Assembly (NCBI RefSeq): GCF_000744415.1 | Contig: NZ_JQLW01000007.1 | Coordinates: 124,001 to 188,000, forward strand | DNA: 64,000 bases | Direction: 5' to 3' | Source: Ghiorsea bivora | GTDB lineage: Bacteria > Pseudomonadota > Zetaproteobacteria > Mariprofundales > Mariprofundaceae | In this document: positions 17,703 to 26,328 of the stretch, in pieces | Position numbering within the stretch: the stretch's first letter is position 1 | Layout of the letters: each line of letters opens with the position of its first letter | Made by a program: the position numbers and the translations under genes | The notes under the pieces: generated by a model | The model's input: the letters and a program-made list of their open reading frames with translations, nothing else | Told to the model about the DNA's origin: nothing | Databases searched by the model: none

Positions 17703-20294
17703 ATGAACCCAACGATTTATTTAAAAGATTACAAAAATCCCAACTTCAGCGTAAAGCATGTATCGCTTTGTTTCGAGTTAAATCCTGAAAAAACGGTGGT
17801 GACATCATCGGTGCGTTATGAACGCCAACAAGACGGTGATTTATTACTGGATGGTGAAGGTTTGGCGCTACAAAGCATCGCTTTGGATGGCAACACCTTG
17901 GATAAATCGCAATATGAGCTGCATGACAAAGGTTTGACCATCATCAACCCGCCGCAAAGCTTCACCCTAGACATCATCACCCATATCAATCCACAAGCCA
18001 ACACAGCACTTGAAGGATTATACCGCTCATCAGGCAATTATTGCACCCAATGCGAAGCCCAAGGGTTTAGGCGCATCACCTATTATCAAGACCGACCTGA
18101 TGTGATGGCAACATTCAGCGTAGAAATCATTGCCGACAAAGCCACCAACCCTGTGCTGTTATCCAATGGTAATCCTGTGGAATCAGGCAATTTGGATGAT
18201 GGCAAACACTATGCCAAATGGCATGACCCTTTCCCAAAACCGTGCTATCTCTTTGCTTTGGTCGCTGGCGACCTTGCACAAGTGGAAGACAGGTTCACCA
18301 CCCAATCAGGGCGCAACATCACCCTACAAATCTACACCGAAGCGCATCATATCCATCAATGCGATTTCGCCATGGCATCGCTCAAACGCGCTATGGCTTG
18401 GGATGAGCAACGCTTTGGGCTGGAATACGACCTCGACCTATTCATGATTGTAGCTGTGGATGATTTTAATATGGGGGCGATGGAAAATAAGGGGCTAAAC
18501 ATCTTTAACTCGCGGCTTGTCTTTGCCAGCCCTGAAACCGCCACCGATGATGATTATATTGCCATTGAAGCAGTGATTGGGCATGAATATTTTCATAATT
18601 GGACGGGAAACCGTGTCACCTGCCGTGATTGGTTTCAACTTAGCCTAAAAGAAGGGTTAACCGTGTTCCGTGACCAAGAATTTACCGCAGATATGCATTC
18701 AAGAGCGGTGAAACGCATTGAAGATGTGCGCTTATTACGCGCTCACCAATTTGCCGAAGATGCAAGCCCCATGGCACACCCGATTCGCCCTGCATCTTTT
18801 GTTGAAATCAATAATTTCTACACTGTCACCGTGTATGAAAAAGGCGCAGAAGTGGTGCGTTTGTATCATTCGCTGCTGGGCGAGCAAGGCTTCCGCAAAG
18901 GTATGGACTTATATTTTGAGCGGCATGATGGGCAAGCTGTCACCACGGAAGACTTTTTAAGCGCCATGGCAGATGCCAACAACCGTGATTTAAGCCAGAT
19001 GCAAACATGGTATGAACAAGCCGGAACGCCGCGTTTAAAAGTGAGTTTAGATTATAATAAAAGCAGCCAAACCTGCACATTAACTTGCGAACAATCTTGC
19101 CCTGCTACGCCTGAGTCTAAAGAGAAGAAACCTTACCTAATTCCATTCAAAATTGCCTTGTTGGATGATAGTGGGAACACATTAGCTGATGAATCTACCT
19201 TATTGATAACAAAGGAAAAACAGAGCTTTACCTTTGAAAATATCAGCAGCCAACCGATTCCATCCTTGTTGCGTGATTTTTCTGCGCCTGTTTTGCTCGA
19301 ATATGATTATTCGGATAAAGACTATGCCTTTTTGATGCAGTTTGATAACAATGCGTTTAATCGCTGGGCAGCAGCCCAAGCGTTGGCGACAAGCACAGTT
19401 TTAAGTTTGGTTGAAAACCCTGATACCTCAACCAGAATTATCAACCATGCCTTCAAAGCTTTAATTGCGAATACTAATTTAGAACCTGCGCTTAAAGCCA
19501 AGGCATTAAGTCTGCCTTCGTTATCCGATATTCAAGAAGCTTGGCTAAACACCCACGATACCATGAACCCTGTGGTGTTGTTTGAAGCCAAAAAACGCTT
19601 AAAACAAAACCTTGCTAAGGTTTTGCAAGCTGAATTCCTCAATACTTATCAAGCCATGCAGCAAACATCGGATGATGATACCGTTGATTTAAGCGATAAA
19701 GCAATGCAACAGCGCAAGTTACAAAATGTGTGTCTATCCTATTTGGCAAGCTTAGGCAGCGATATGTTGGACTTGGCATACGACCAATTTGAATCTGCAA
19801 ACAATATGACCAATCAATATGCGGCTTTGGCTGCGCTTTCTCATCAAGATTACCCGCAACGCGAGCAATCCCTCAAAGCCTTTGAAGCGCAATGGGAAGG
19901 TGAGGCGAATGTGATGGATAAATGGTTCGGGGTGCAAGCTGCATCATCGTTGCCCAACACTTTAAACCATATCCAAACATTGAAACAACACCCTAAATTT
20001 TCCATGAAAAACCCTAATAAAGTTCGCGCTTTGATTGGCGCGTTTGCCATGCGCAACCCGCTTAATTTTCATGCTGAAGATGGTTCAGGATATCAGTTTA
20101 TCGCTGATTCAGTGTTAGAACTGGACAAGCTGAATCCACAAATTGCATCCCGGATAGTTCGCGCACTCATGGATTGGAAACGCCTAGAACCCACCCGCCA
20201 AGCTTTGATGAAATCAGCGTTGGAACGCATCGCCAATGCCCAAGGTTTATCGGGTGATGTGGCTGAAATCGTAAATAAAAGCTTGGGGGGTTAA
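17703..20294 (+). CDS. pepN: Aminopeptidase N (M1 family)
   Basis: Zinc metallopeptidase that removes N-terminal residues from peptides in the cytoplasm. At 863 residues it matches E. coli-type PepN. The G-A-M-E-N substrate motif and the zinc site H-E-Y-F-H-N-W with the downstream Glu in L-K-E-G-L-T-V-F are intact. The long helical C-terminal domain is present, complete to the stop. An AGAAAGG ribosome binding site lies 7-13 bp before the ATG. The next gene starts one base after its stop, so they are cotranscribed. Confidence 0.97.
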   Translation: MNPTIYLKDYKNPNFSVKHVSLCFELNPEKTVVTSSVRYERQQDGDLLLDGEGLALQSIALDGNTLDKSQYELHDKGLTIINPPQSFTLDIITHINPQANTALEGLYRSSGNYCTQCEAQGFRRITYYQDRPDVMATFSVEIIADKATNPVLLSNGNPVESGNLDDGKHYAKWHDPFPKPCYLFALVAGDLAQVEDRFTTQSGRNITLQIYTEAHHIHQCDFAMASLKRAMAWDEQRFGLEYDLDLFMIVAVDDFNMGAMENKGLNIFNSRLVFASPETATDDDYIAIEAVIGHEYFHNWTGNRVTCRDWFQLSLKEGLTVFRDQEFTADMHSRAVKRIEDVRLLRAHQFAEDASPMAHPIRPASFVEINNFYTVTVYEKGAEVVRLYHSLLGEQGFRKGMDLYFERHDGQAVTTEDFLSAMADANNRDLSQMQTWYEQAGTPRLKVSLDYNKSSQTCTLTCEQSCPATPESKEKKPYLIPFKIALLDDSGNTLADESTLLITKEKQSFTFENISSQPIPSLLRDFSAPVLLEYDYSDKDYAFLMQFDNNAFNRWAAAQALATSTVLSLVENPDTSTRIINHAFKALIANTNLEPALKAKALSLPSLSDIQEAWLNTHDTMNPVVLFEAKKRLKQNLAKVLQAEFLNTYQAMQQTSDDDTVDLSDKAMQQRKLQNVCLSYLASLGSDMLDLAYDQFESANNMTNQYAALAALSHQDYPQREQSLKAFEAQWEGEANVMDKWFGVQAASSLPNTLNHIQTLKQHPKFSMKNPNKVRALIGAFAMRNPLNFHAEDGSGYQFIADSVLELDKLNPQIASRIVRALMDWKRLEPTRQALMKSALERIANAQGLSGDVAEIVNKSLGG

Positions 20295-20295
20295 C

Positions 20296-21291
20296 ATGAA
20301 ACACATACTATTTATTCTACCATTATTTTATGCCCAACTTGCCATAGCAAACGATTCAGGCTTGGTGCTACAACAAGGTTGGAACGAAAAAATCATTACG
20401 GAATGCGGTGATGATTTACCTGATATGCTGCTATTATCCAAAGATAAACAATACCTATATCAAAGCTGTGAAACCAAATCGAATATGATGTCCCCTTCTT
20501 TGGCACGGATTCATATTGCTACGGGAAAACGCGAAATCTTGATTTATGGTTTAGGCAGAGCCGATGGTATGCGTTTTGCACCTGATGGTTCAATTTGGCT
20601 GGGTGAAGAACAAGCCGATGGCATGGTATGGCATATTCAAGACCCTAATTCACTTCAAACAGAACAACGGACGGATAGGTTCCGCCTAAAATTAAGAAGC
20701 AAACAAATCAAACCTGTATTAAGTGCGGGTATTTTCTCGCATGAGGGACTGACTTTCTCACAAGATGGTAAGTATTTGTATTTGGCAGACGAGTGGAAAA
20801 AAGGCTGTTTATATCGTTTATCGCAAAAAAGTGACATTTTATCCGTATTTCATGCCAAAAAAGGCTGGTTACCCATCAAAAAACCAAAAGAAGCTCGCCT
20901 TGAAGCTAAAAAATTACACGGACGTTGGTATAATCGCATGGAGGATATGGAACTCATGCCTGATGGCACGATTTTAATCACTGAAACAGGCACAGGAAAT
21001 ATTTTAAAGCTTAATGATTTGGGCGATAAACCTACTGTTTCAATATATCTACACCACAAGGACATCGAACATCCCGACAATTTGGAATGGGATGCAAAAC
21101 GAAGCTGGCTTTGGATAACGGATGATAGTAAACGCTCGGAATTATGGGTGTATGATGGCCAATCTTTCAAACGTATTGCCTATCATGATAGTGCCGAAAT
21201 CACAGGCTTGGAAAGCGATAACGGTACGATTTATTTCAATCTGCAACACCGTCGTTTTGCACCTGATTTAACCATGAAAATTTATCAGTAA
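20296..21291 (+). CDS. Exported SMP-30/beta-propeller-like protein
   Basis: A 331-residue protein with an N-terminal signal peptide (hydrophobic core about 4-15, cleavage after A-I-A-N), hence periplasmic. The repeats of G-M-R-F-A-P-D-G-S-I-W, L-T-F-S-Q-D-G-K-Y-L-Y and M-P-D-G-T-I-L-I-T-E-T are typical blades of SMP-30/gluconolactonase or NHL/YVTN propellers. Catalytic acid and metal ligands cannot be assigned by eye. It is directly downstream of pepN. An inverted repeat (21296-21327) follows its stop by 5 bp and may end transcription. Confidence 0.65.
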   Translation: MKHILFILPLFYAQLAIANDSGLVLQQGWNEKIITECGDDLPDMLLLSKDKQYLYQSCETKSNMMSPSLARIHIATGKREILIYGLGRADGMRFAPDGSIWLGEEQADGMVWHIQDPNSLQTEQRTDRFRLKLRSKQIKPVLSAGIFSHEGLTFSQDGKYLYLADEWKKGCLYRLSQKSDILSVFHAKKGWLPIKKPKEARLEAKKLHGRWYNRMEDMELMPDGTILITETGTGNILKLNDLGDKPTVSIYLHHKDIEHPDNLEWDAKRSWLWITDDSKRSELWVYDGQSFKRIAYHDSAEITGLESDNGTIYFNLQHRRFAPDLTMKIYQ

Positions 21292-21295
21292 ACGT

Positions 21296-21327
21296 CTCGT
21301 CATTCCCGCCTTCGCGGGAATGACGAG
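21296..21327. repeat. Perfect hairpin repeat with CGTCATTCCCGC arms
   Basis: Two perfect 14-bp arms (21296-21309 and 21314-21327) enclose a CTTC loop. The same core (ATTCCCGC/GCGGGAAT) recurs at 24144, 55981 and 57311 as a dispersed repeat. It has no T-run directly after it, so it is a repeat first; it may also stop the pepN transcript. Confidence 0.8.
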
Positions 21328-21363
21328 CTGAACGGAAAAAGGCTCGCTTTACACTTAAATACT

Positions 21364-21924
21364 TTACGAAAACTGTTTTAGAATTTGTTCACCTACTTTT
21401 TGATATTCACCAAGCTTTAAACCATCCAATGTGACATCACCAATGGCATAACGAATCAGCCTAAGTGTTGGAAAACCTACTGCTGCCGTCATACGTCTAA
21501 CTTGACGATTCTTCCCTTCTTTGATGCGTAAATCTAACCACGAAGTCGGAATATTAGCGCGAAAGCGTACTGGTGGATTTCGCTCCCACAAACTTTGCGG
21601 CTCATCCATGCGTTGGGCTTTGGCAGGTTTGGTTTTACCATCTTTGAGGGTTACACCACTTTCGAGCTGTTTAAGTGCTTCATCGGTGATGTCGCCATCG
21701 ACTTGCACCCAATACGTTTTTTCAAGCTTGTGATTAGGATGCGCAATGCGATGTTGTAGCTTTCCATTGTCTGTAAGCAGCAATAGACCTTCACTGTCTT
21801 TATCCAAGCGCCCTGCCGCATAGACATCTTTAATCTTGATAAAGTCTGCCAGCGTCTCTTTACCTTCTTGAGGGCTAAACTGGCATAACACATTGAACGG
21901 TTTATTAAAGCGAATGGTGGTCAT
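21364..21924 (-). CDS. rluE: 23S rRNA pseudouridine synthase E (RsuA family)
   Basis: Makes pseudouridine 2457 in 23S rRNA in E. coli. The catalytic Asp is in A-G-R-L-D-K-D-S-E-G-L-L-L-L-T-D-N, and I-K-E-G-K-N-R-Q-V-R-R-M is the family end motif. It lacks the N-terminal S4 domain of RsuA/RluB/RluF, which is the RluE form (186 residues). The frame extends to a TTG at 21942, but the ATG at 21924 is preferred. It is divergent from the mmcQ-like gene (47 bp). Confidence 0.85.
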   Translation of the reverse strand: MTTIRFNKPFNVLCQFSPQEGKETLADFIKIKDVYAAGRLDKDSEGLLLLTDNGKLQHRIAHPNHKLEKTYWVQVDGDITDEALKQLESGVTLKDGKTKPAKAQRMDEPQSLWERNPPVRFRANIPTSWLDLRIKEGKNRQVRRMTAAVGFPTLRLIRYAIGDVTLDGLKLGEYQKVGEQILKQFS

Positions 21925-21971
21925 AAGCTGAACACTAGGCAATTTGCACTAAATATGGAAAGGTAAGCCTT

Positions 21972-22277
21972 ATGTTATTCGAGCCTAATCCCAAATATGA
22001 TGCTTATGTGTTAGCCAAGAAAGGCGCAGAACGTAGCTACCCTTTTGGTGAAGATGTGGCGGTTTATAAGGTGAAAAATAAAATGTTTGCGCTTATGGGC
22101 AGCATTGGCATCAACCCTGGTTACCATATGAACAAAGAGCATTGGAACACCGTGGCTTTGGATGGTGATGTGCCTGAAGGTTTAATCCATAAAATGATTG
22201 ATGCTTCTTATGATTTGATTGTGGCTAAGCTGCCTAAAAAAGATAAAGAATACCTTTTAGGAGGGTTTAAACGATGA
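21972..22277 (+). CDS. MmcQ/YjbR family DNA-binding-like protein
   Basis: A 101-residue protein of the CyaY-like MmcQ/YjbR fold. The N-terminal Y-P-F-G-E-D-V-A-V-Y-K-V and the downstream P-G-Y-H-M-N-K-E-H-W-N-T-V-A-L-D are characteristic of the family. Function is poorly defined: some members bind DNA, others are annotated as tellurite- or phosphate-related proteins by neighbourhood. It overlaps the DUF1499 gene by four bases (ATGA, 22274-22277). It is the first of three tightly packed genes. Confidence 0.82.
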   Translation: MLFEPNPKYDAYVLAKKGAERSYPFGEDVAVYKVKNKMFALMGSIGINPGYHMNKEHWNTVALDGDVPEGLIHKMIDASYDLIVAKLPKKDKEYLLGGFKR

Positions 22278-22723
22278 AAACAGCACTATTTAGCTTGGGA
22301 GCACTGGCGCTACTTGGTCTAATCATTTATATCGCTATGGCAGTGATGTCACAAAAAACACCTGACACCTTGGGGTTACAAAATGGAAAACTTGCTCCCT
22401 GCCCCGACTCCCCCAACTGCGTATGCAGTGAATCACACACGCAAAACGATGCAGAACATTATATTCAAGCCATTCATGGCGACAAAGACACATGGGATAA
22501 GCTTAAAGAAGTTATCATGGCACAAGGTGGTACGATTGAAAGCGATGATGGGGTATATATGCATGCCTCTTTCCGCTCGGCGATATTTCAATATGTCGAT
22601 GATGTAGAGCTACGCTTGGATGAAACCAACAACACCATACATATCCGCTCAGCATCACGCATGGGTCGCAAAGACTTTGGCGTAAACCGCAACCGCGTAG
22701 AAGCCATCAAAAAGGCACTGTAA
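22274..22723 (+). CDS. DUF1499 membrane-anchored protein
   Basis: A 149-residue protein with an N-terminal membrane segment (about residues 4-24) and the DUF1499 signature C-P-D-S-P-N-C-V-C (about residues 41-49). The C-terminal R-S-A-S-R-M-G-R-K-D-F-G-V-N-R-N-R block is the family end motif. The role is unknown. It is part of the overlapping run mmcQ-DUF1499-cutA, with no gap on either side. Confidence 0.88.
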   Translation: MKTALFSLGALALLGLIIYIAMAVMSQKTPDTLGLQNGKLAPCPDSPNCVCSESHTQNDAEHYIQAIHGDKDTWDKLKEVIMAQGGTIESDDGVYMHASFRSAIFQYVDDVELRLDETNNTIHIRSASRMGRKDFGVNRNRVEAIKKAL

Positions 22724-23029
22724 ATGATTATTGTACTCACCAGCGTTGATGACAAAAGCAAAGCTAATTTTATTGCTCAAAGCCTTGTGCAACAAAAGCT
22801 TGCCGCCTGTGTACAAATATCAGCGCAAGGCACGTCCGTTTATCAGTGGCAAGACAAAATATGTACTGAAAATGAGTATTATATCAGCATTAAAACTAAT
22901 AAGATCCATCAAGATAAAGTGATTACATGGTTAGAAACTAATCACCCTTACGATATACCTGAAATTATCACCTTAAATGCAAAAGCCAGCACTCAATACG
23001 AGCACTGGCTTCAAAATAGTTTAGCATAA
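22724..23029 (+). CDS. cutA: CutA1 divalent ion tolerance-like protein
   Basis: A 101-residue trimeric ferredoxin-like protein linked to copper and divalent metal tolerance. L-A-A-C-V-Q-I (about 27-33), I-K-T-N and H-P-Y-D-I-P-E-I-I (about 72-80) are the family signatures. Its ATG follows the DUF1499 stop without a gap. It converges with phnA (25 bp apart). Biochemical role in this organism unknown; the family identification is secure. Confidence 0.93.
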   Translation: MIIVLTSVDDKSKANFIAQSLVQQKLAACVQISAQGTSVYQWQDKICTENEYYISIKTNKIHQDKVITWLETNHPYDIPEIITLNAKASTQYEHWLQNSLA

Positions 23030-23054
23030 ACGCATATTCCTAAGAGGTAACGCC

Positions 23055-23633
23055 TTAGTTTTTCTTAATGAATTCCGTAAGAATCACAATCATTTGGCCG
23101 TTTACTCTGCCTTCGATGTGTTCTGGGTTATCGTGTACCAAGCGGATGTTACGCACGGGTGTGCCGCGTTTGGCAGTAAAACCACCGCCTTTCACCACAA
23201 GATCTTTGATAATGGTGATGCTATCCCCTGCTTCTAAGATTGCGCCATTGCTATCGCGGTGAACGATGGCTTCTTCTGCATTGTCATCTGCCACGCCTGC
23301 ATCAGCCCAAGCACGAACATCATCTTCTAAATACATCATATCCAAAAGGTCTTGCGGCCAGCCTTCGCCTTTAAGTTGATTAAGCATACGGTACGCCACA
23401 ACTTTGACGGCATCCACTTCGCTCCACATGCTATCATTTAAACAACGCCAGTGATTGGCATCTACGCTATCTGCATCGCTTAATTGGCTTACACATGTGC
23501 CACAGGCGTAAATCGCCGCATCATCACCATCTGTAGGGCTATTTGCCACTTCAAACACACTTAAACCATCGGTTGCACCACATAGTTCACATTTGTTTCC
23601 GCTGCGTGTTTCTAAATCTTGTTCAATGCTCAT
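23055..23633 (-). CDS. PhnA-family zinc-ribbon protein
   Basis: A 192-residue protein with an N-terminal zinc ribbon: C-E-L-C-G-A near residue 15 and Y-A-C-G-T-C near 43, then a C-terminal D-L-V-V-K-G-G-G-F-T-A-K-R-G-T-P-V-R-N-I-R SH3-like domain. This is the PhnA family, named from a phosphonate locus of E. coli that is not needed for phosphonate use. A C-terminal match of this quality supports the family but no activity. Its start is 34 bp from a 61-bp inverted repeat. Confidence 0.85.
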   Translation of the reverse strand: MSIEQDLETRSGNKCELCGATDGLSVFEVANSPTDGDDAAIYACGTCVSQLSDADSVDANHWRCLNDSMWSEVDAVKVVAYRMLNQLKGEGWPQDLLDMMYLEDDVRAWADAGVADDNAEEAIVHRDSNGAILEAGDSITIIKDLVVKGGGFTAKRGTPVRNIRLVHDNPEHIEGRVNGQMIVILTEFIKKN

Positions 23634-23666
23634 TTTTTTTCCTTTTAATATATATTTTGCGGTAGT

Positions 23667-23727
23667 CTAGAAGCCTGTCGGACTTATGCAATCATAGCGG
23701 ATTGTTATATGTCCGACAGGCTTCTAG
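23667..23727. repeat. 61-bp inverted repeat element with CTAGAAGCCTGTCGGAC arms
   Basis: Perfect 17-bp arms at 23667-23683 and 23711-23727 face each other across a 27-bp loop that itself can pair (CAATC...GATTG). The stop codon of the zinc-ribbon gene (23724-23726) is inside the right arm. There is no T-run, so it is not a classic terminator. Looks like a miniature element or a folded mobile remnant. Confidence 0.65.
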
Positions 23728-24077
23728 CGTTGAATGGGCTGATTACCACGCCCAGAACCAGGTTTGGTACGATTCGATTTAGGCTCAAGCAAGTGAATAA
23801 GCTTTCCTCGCAGCACCAATTCTTGACCACAACCTTTACACATTCCACCCATGCCTGAAAATGGGAAAAGTTTATGTTTACCACAGCTTGGGCATTTACC
23901 TTGCTTGGCTTTAAAGGGCAAAACCAACAGGCAACCAGCAATAAAAATACTACTGACAATACCCGTTAGCGGCATGGCAAAGATAAGTAGGATACTACCA
24001 CCCCAAAGTGGTAATGAATAAAGCAAAATACGCAGTGGTGCGGGTTTTGCTGGGCTTGTGGCTAATGTCTTTCGCAT
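23724..24077 (-). CDS. Membrane protein with C-terminal zinc ribbon
   Basis: A 117-residue protein with two hydrophobic segments near its start (residues about 14-52) and a C-terminal zinc ribbon C-P-S-C-G ... C-K-G-C-G. The tail is basic and Gly/Pro-rich. I do not recognise the family. The frame continues to a TTG at 24113, but that start lies inside the stem of the terminator at 24101-24135; the ATG at 24077 is more plausible. It is next to phnA, another zinc-ribbon gene, but a hairpin element separates them. Confidence 0.6.
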   Translation of the reverse strand: MRKTLATSPAKPAPLRILLYSLPLWGGSILLIFAMPLTGIVSSIFIAGCLLVLPFKAKQGKCPSCGKHKLFPFSGMGGMCKGCGQELVLRGKLIHLLEPKSNRTKPGSGRGNQPIQR

Positions 24078-24100
24078 GATGACGCATAGTGCAGAAACAA

Positions 24101-24135
24101 AAACACCGCGCAAGTCATAAACTTACGCGGTGTTT
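24101..24135 (-). terminator. Probable terminator of the cytochrome c peroxidase gene
   Basis: Arms 24101-24115 and 24121-24135 are complementary over 15 bp with one mismatch and a five-base loop (CATAA); read on the minus strand, the stem is followed by TTTTTGTTTC. It lies 93 bp past the peroxidase stop codon. Confidence 0.75.
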
Positions 24136-24143
24136 CCTTTTCA

Positions 24144-24214
24144 GTTCACTTCCGTGAAGGCGGGAATCCACATCTATATTGTTTTCTATGAATACCCGCC
24201 TCTGTGGCATGACA
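24144..24214. repeat. Degenerate dispersed hairpin repeat
   Basis: GTGAAGGCGGGAATCC...TACCCGCC, with flanking TGACAC, resembles the CGCGGGAATGAC family found at 21296, 55981 and 57311. The two halves (GGCGGG and CCCGCC) pair over about 30 bp of spacer. Strongly decayed copy. Confidence 0.5.
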
Positions 24215-24227
24215 CTTGTTGAATTTT

Positions 24228-25208
24228 TTAATCTTTAAAATCTAAAGCCTTACCTGCTGGACGTGGTAATACTGGGAACGTCACTTGTGGTGCTTCACCT
24301 GTTAATGTTTCCAAGAATGCTACGATGTCGGATACATCACGTTTGGAAAGCTTGGTGCCCAACTGTACTTTCGCCATGGTTTTCACCGCTTCTTCCAAAG
24401 TTGCCGCAGAACCATCATGGAAATACGGAGCGGTCATCGCCACATTACGCCACGATTGAACACGGAATACGTGATCATCTTCAGCTTTGCCTGTTACTGA
24501 TTTCAAACCAGTGTCTTTACCATATTGGAAAGCAACAAATTCATTGCTCGTGAACAATGGACCTGAGTGACATGATGTGCAGCCAATATCAGCCACTTTT
24601 TTCATACCACGTTTGGCAGCTTTTGAAATATCGCCTTTACCCTGCACAAACTTATCAAACGGTGCGTTGGGCGTAAGCAATGTGCGCTCAAATGCTGCAA
24701 TGGCTTTTGCCATATTGTCATAGTTTAATGAATGTTTACCAAATACATCATTAAATAATGGTGCATAACCCGCGTCTTTTAAACGCGCAACCACGGCTTC
24801 TTCGCTATCTGCTGCCATTTCAACGGGGTTAAGTGGTGGGCCTTTGGCTTGGTCTTCAAGCAATGGTGCGCGGCCATCCCAGAATTGTTTACTCCAGAAT
24901 GCTGAGTTCAATACCGTTGGTGCATTGCGACCGCCACGATTCCATTTGTGACCAATGGAGAACTTTTGATTATCCACGCCCCAAGTACCTAAATTATGGC
25001 ATGAATTACATGAAAATTGACCACTTTTGGATAGTGCAGGGTCGAAATATAATTTTTTACCCAACTCAATCTTTTCTGCGCTCATCGGGTTATCTGCCGG
25101 TACAGGCACTTGCGTTGGTAATACCCCCATACCTTCTGGAATATCGGAGGCAACAGCGTTGCCCAATCCCAAGAAAGATAACGATACCAATAGCATTAAC
25201 TTCTTCAT
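24228..25208 (-). CDS. ccpA: Di-heme cytochrome c peroxidase (CcpA/MauG family)
   Basis: Periplasmic enzyme that reduces hydrogen peroxide with electrons from cytochrome c. The 326-residue protein has a signal peptide (M-K-K-L-M-L-L-V-S-L...A-V-A-S) and two c-type heme motifs, C-N-S-C-H (about residues 67-71) and C-T-S-C-H (about 210-214), plus the conserved F-W-D-G-R-A and the P-Y-F-H-D-G region. It is of standard length for bacterial CCP. It is divergent from oxyR across about 140 bp, so peroxide-inducible control by OxyR is likely. A terminator follows at 24101-24135. Confidence 0.95.
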   Translation of the reverse strand: MKKLMLLVSLSFLGLGNAVASDIPEGMGVLPTQVPVPADNPMSAEKIELGKKLYFDPALSKSGQFSCNSCHNLGTWGVDNQKFSIGHKWNRGGRNAPTVLNSAFWSKQFWDGRAPLLEDQAKGPPLNPVEMAADSEEAVVARLKDAGYAPLFNDVFGKHSLNYDNMAKAIAAFERTLLTPNAPFDKFVQGKGDISKAAKRGMKKVADIGCTSCHSGPLFTSNEFVAFQYGKDTGLKSVTGKAEDDHVFRVQSWRNVAMTAPYFHDGSAATLEEAVKTMAKVQLGTKLSKRDVSDIVAFLETLTGEAPQVTFPVLPRPAGKALDFKD

Positions 25209-25349
25209 TTCTATCTCCTTATTTTTGTTTGTATTTCGAACACAAGGTTCTTATAGGTTGCGAAACATAACATGATGCATAAACAGATAAAATTGATTGT
25301 TTAGATGGTATCCATTGATTTTATGAATAATGAAAGCCAATATATCGCC

Positions 25350-26270
25350 ATGCACAACTACCCCACCACCAAACAACTACAATGTTTAACCGCACTTGAT
25401 GAATTCAAACACTTTGGCAGAGCCGCAAGTGCTTGCCATATTTCACAATCGGCATTCAGCACAGCCATCAAAGCTTTGGAAGATAAGTTACAAGTGCAAT
25501 TGGTGGACAGAACCAACAAACAACTGATTTTTACCGATGTTGGTTTAAGCGTTGTGCATCAGGCTCGCCTTTGTTTATCCGAGTTGGATGTGTTGATAGA
25601 TTTGGTGTCCAGCACAGATGCACCATTAAGTGGAAAAATCACTTTGGGCGTGATTCCAAGCATTGCACCTTTTGTTTTGCCCAAGTTTGTGCCCCAAATC
25701 ACCCAAGCTCACCCCGATTTACAATTGTATTTACGTGAAGATAAAACGCATATCGTGCATGAACAATTGCTCGCAGGAAAATTAGATGTGATTTTGCTTG
25801 CCCTGCCCTTTGAATTGCAAGGCACCCAAACCCTAATCTTATTTGATGACCCTTTTTTATTGGCATATCACCAACATTCTAAATGGTTTAAGGATGAAGG
25901 AAAATCATTTAATATCAATGAATTACCCAAAGAAAGCTTACTGTTGCTTGATGACGGGCATTGCCTACGCGACCATGCGCTGGAAGCATGTCATTTACGC
26001 TCTGTGGAGCAAATCAGCCGCTTTGCTGCCACAAGTTTGCAAACCCTGCTGCAAATGGTTGCCAGTGATTTGGGGGTCACGTTTATCCCTAGTATAGCAA
26101 AAGATTCACTCATGGTGAAAGACTCCAATATCCAACTTATGCCATTGCCAAAAAATATGCACAGACAAATTGGGCTGGCATGGCGCAAAGGTTCAAGCCG
26201 AGAAGAAGAGTTTAAGCTGTTGGGTGAGATGATTACAGCTTGCATGGATAACCCTAAAGCAGATATATAG
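25350..26270 (+). CDS. oxyR: OxyR-type LysR peroxide-sensing regulator
   Basis: LysR-family activator that switches on peroxide defence when two cysteines form a disulfide. The frame extends to 25305 (GTG/TTG region), but the ATG at 25350 gives the normal 306-residue protein. The N-terminal helix-turn-helix is typical. The sensing cysteines are Cys205 and Cys214 in L-D-D-G-H-C-L-R-D-H-A-L-E-A-C, the same nine-residue spacing as Cys199 and Cys208 of E. coli OxyR. It is divergent from ccpA, a probable target. Good match. Confidence 0.93.
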   Translation: MHNYPTTKQLQCLTALDEFKHFGRAASACHISQSAFSTAIKALEDKLQVQLVDRTNKQLIFTDVGLSVVHQARLCLSELDVLIDLVSSTDAPLSGKITLGVIPSIAPFVLPKFVPQITQAHPDLQLYLREDKTHIVHEQLLAGKLDVILLALPFELQGTQTLILFDDPFLLAYHQHSKWFKDEGKSFNINELPKESLLLLDDGHCLRDHALEACHLRSVEQISRFAATSLQTLLQMVASDLGVTFIPSIAKDSLMVKDSNIQLMPLPKNMHRQIGLAWRKGSSREEEFKLLGEMITACMDNPKADI

Positions 26271-26328
26271 ATTCTTTATGGCTAGCCGTTAAGCTTCACC
26301 ACTATTTTAACGATGCACGAGGTTTTTT

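Noticed and set aside
24101-24135. TTG start of the zinc-ribbon membrane protein at 24113
   Set aside because: The start would lie inside a terminator stem; the ATG at 24077 is preferred.
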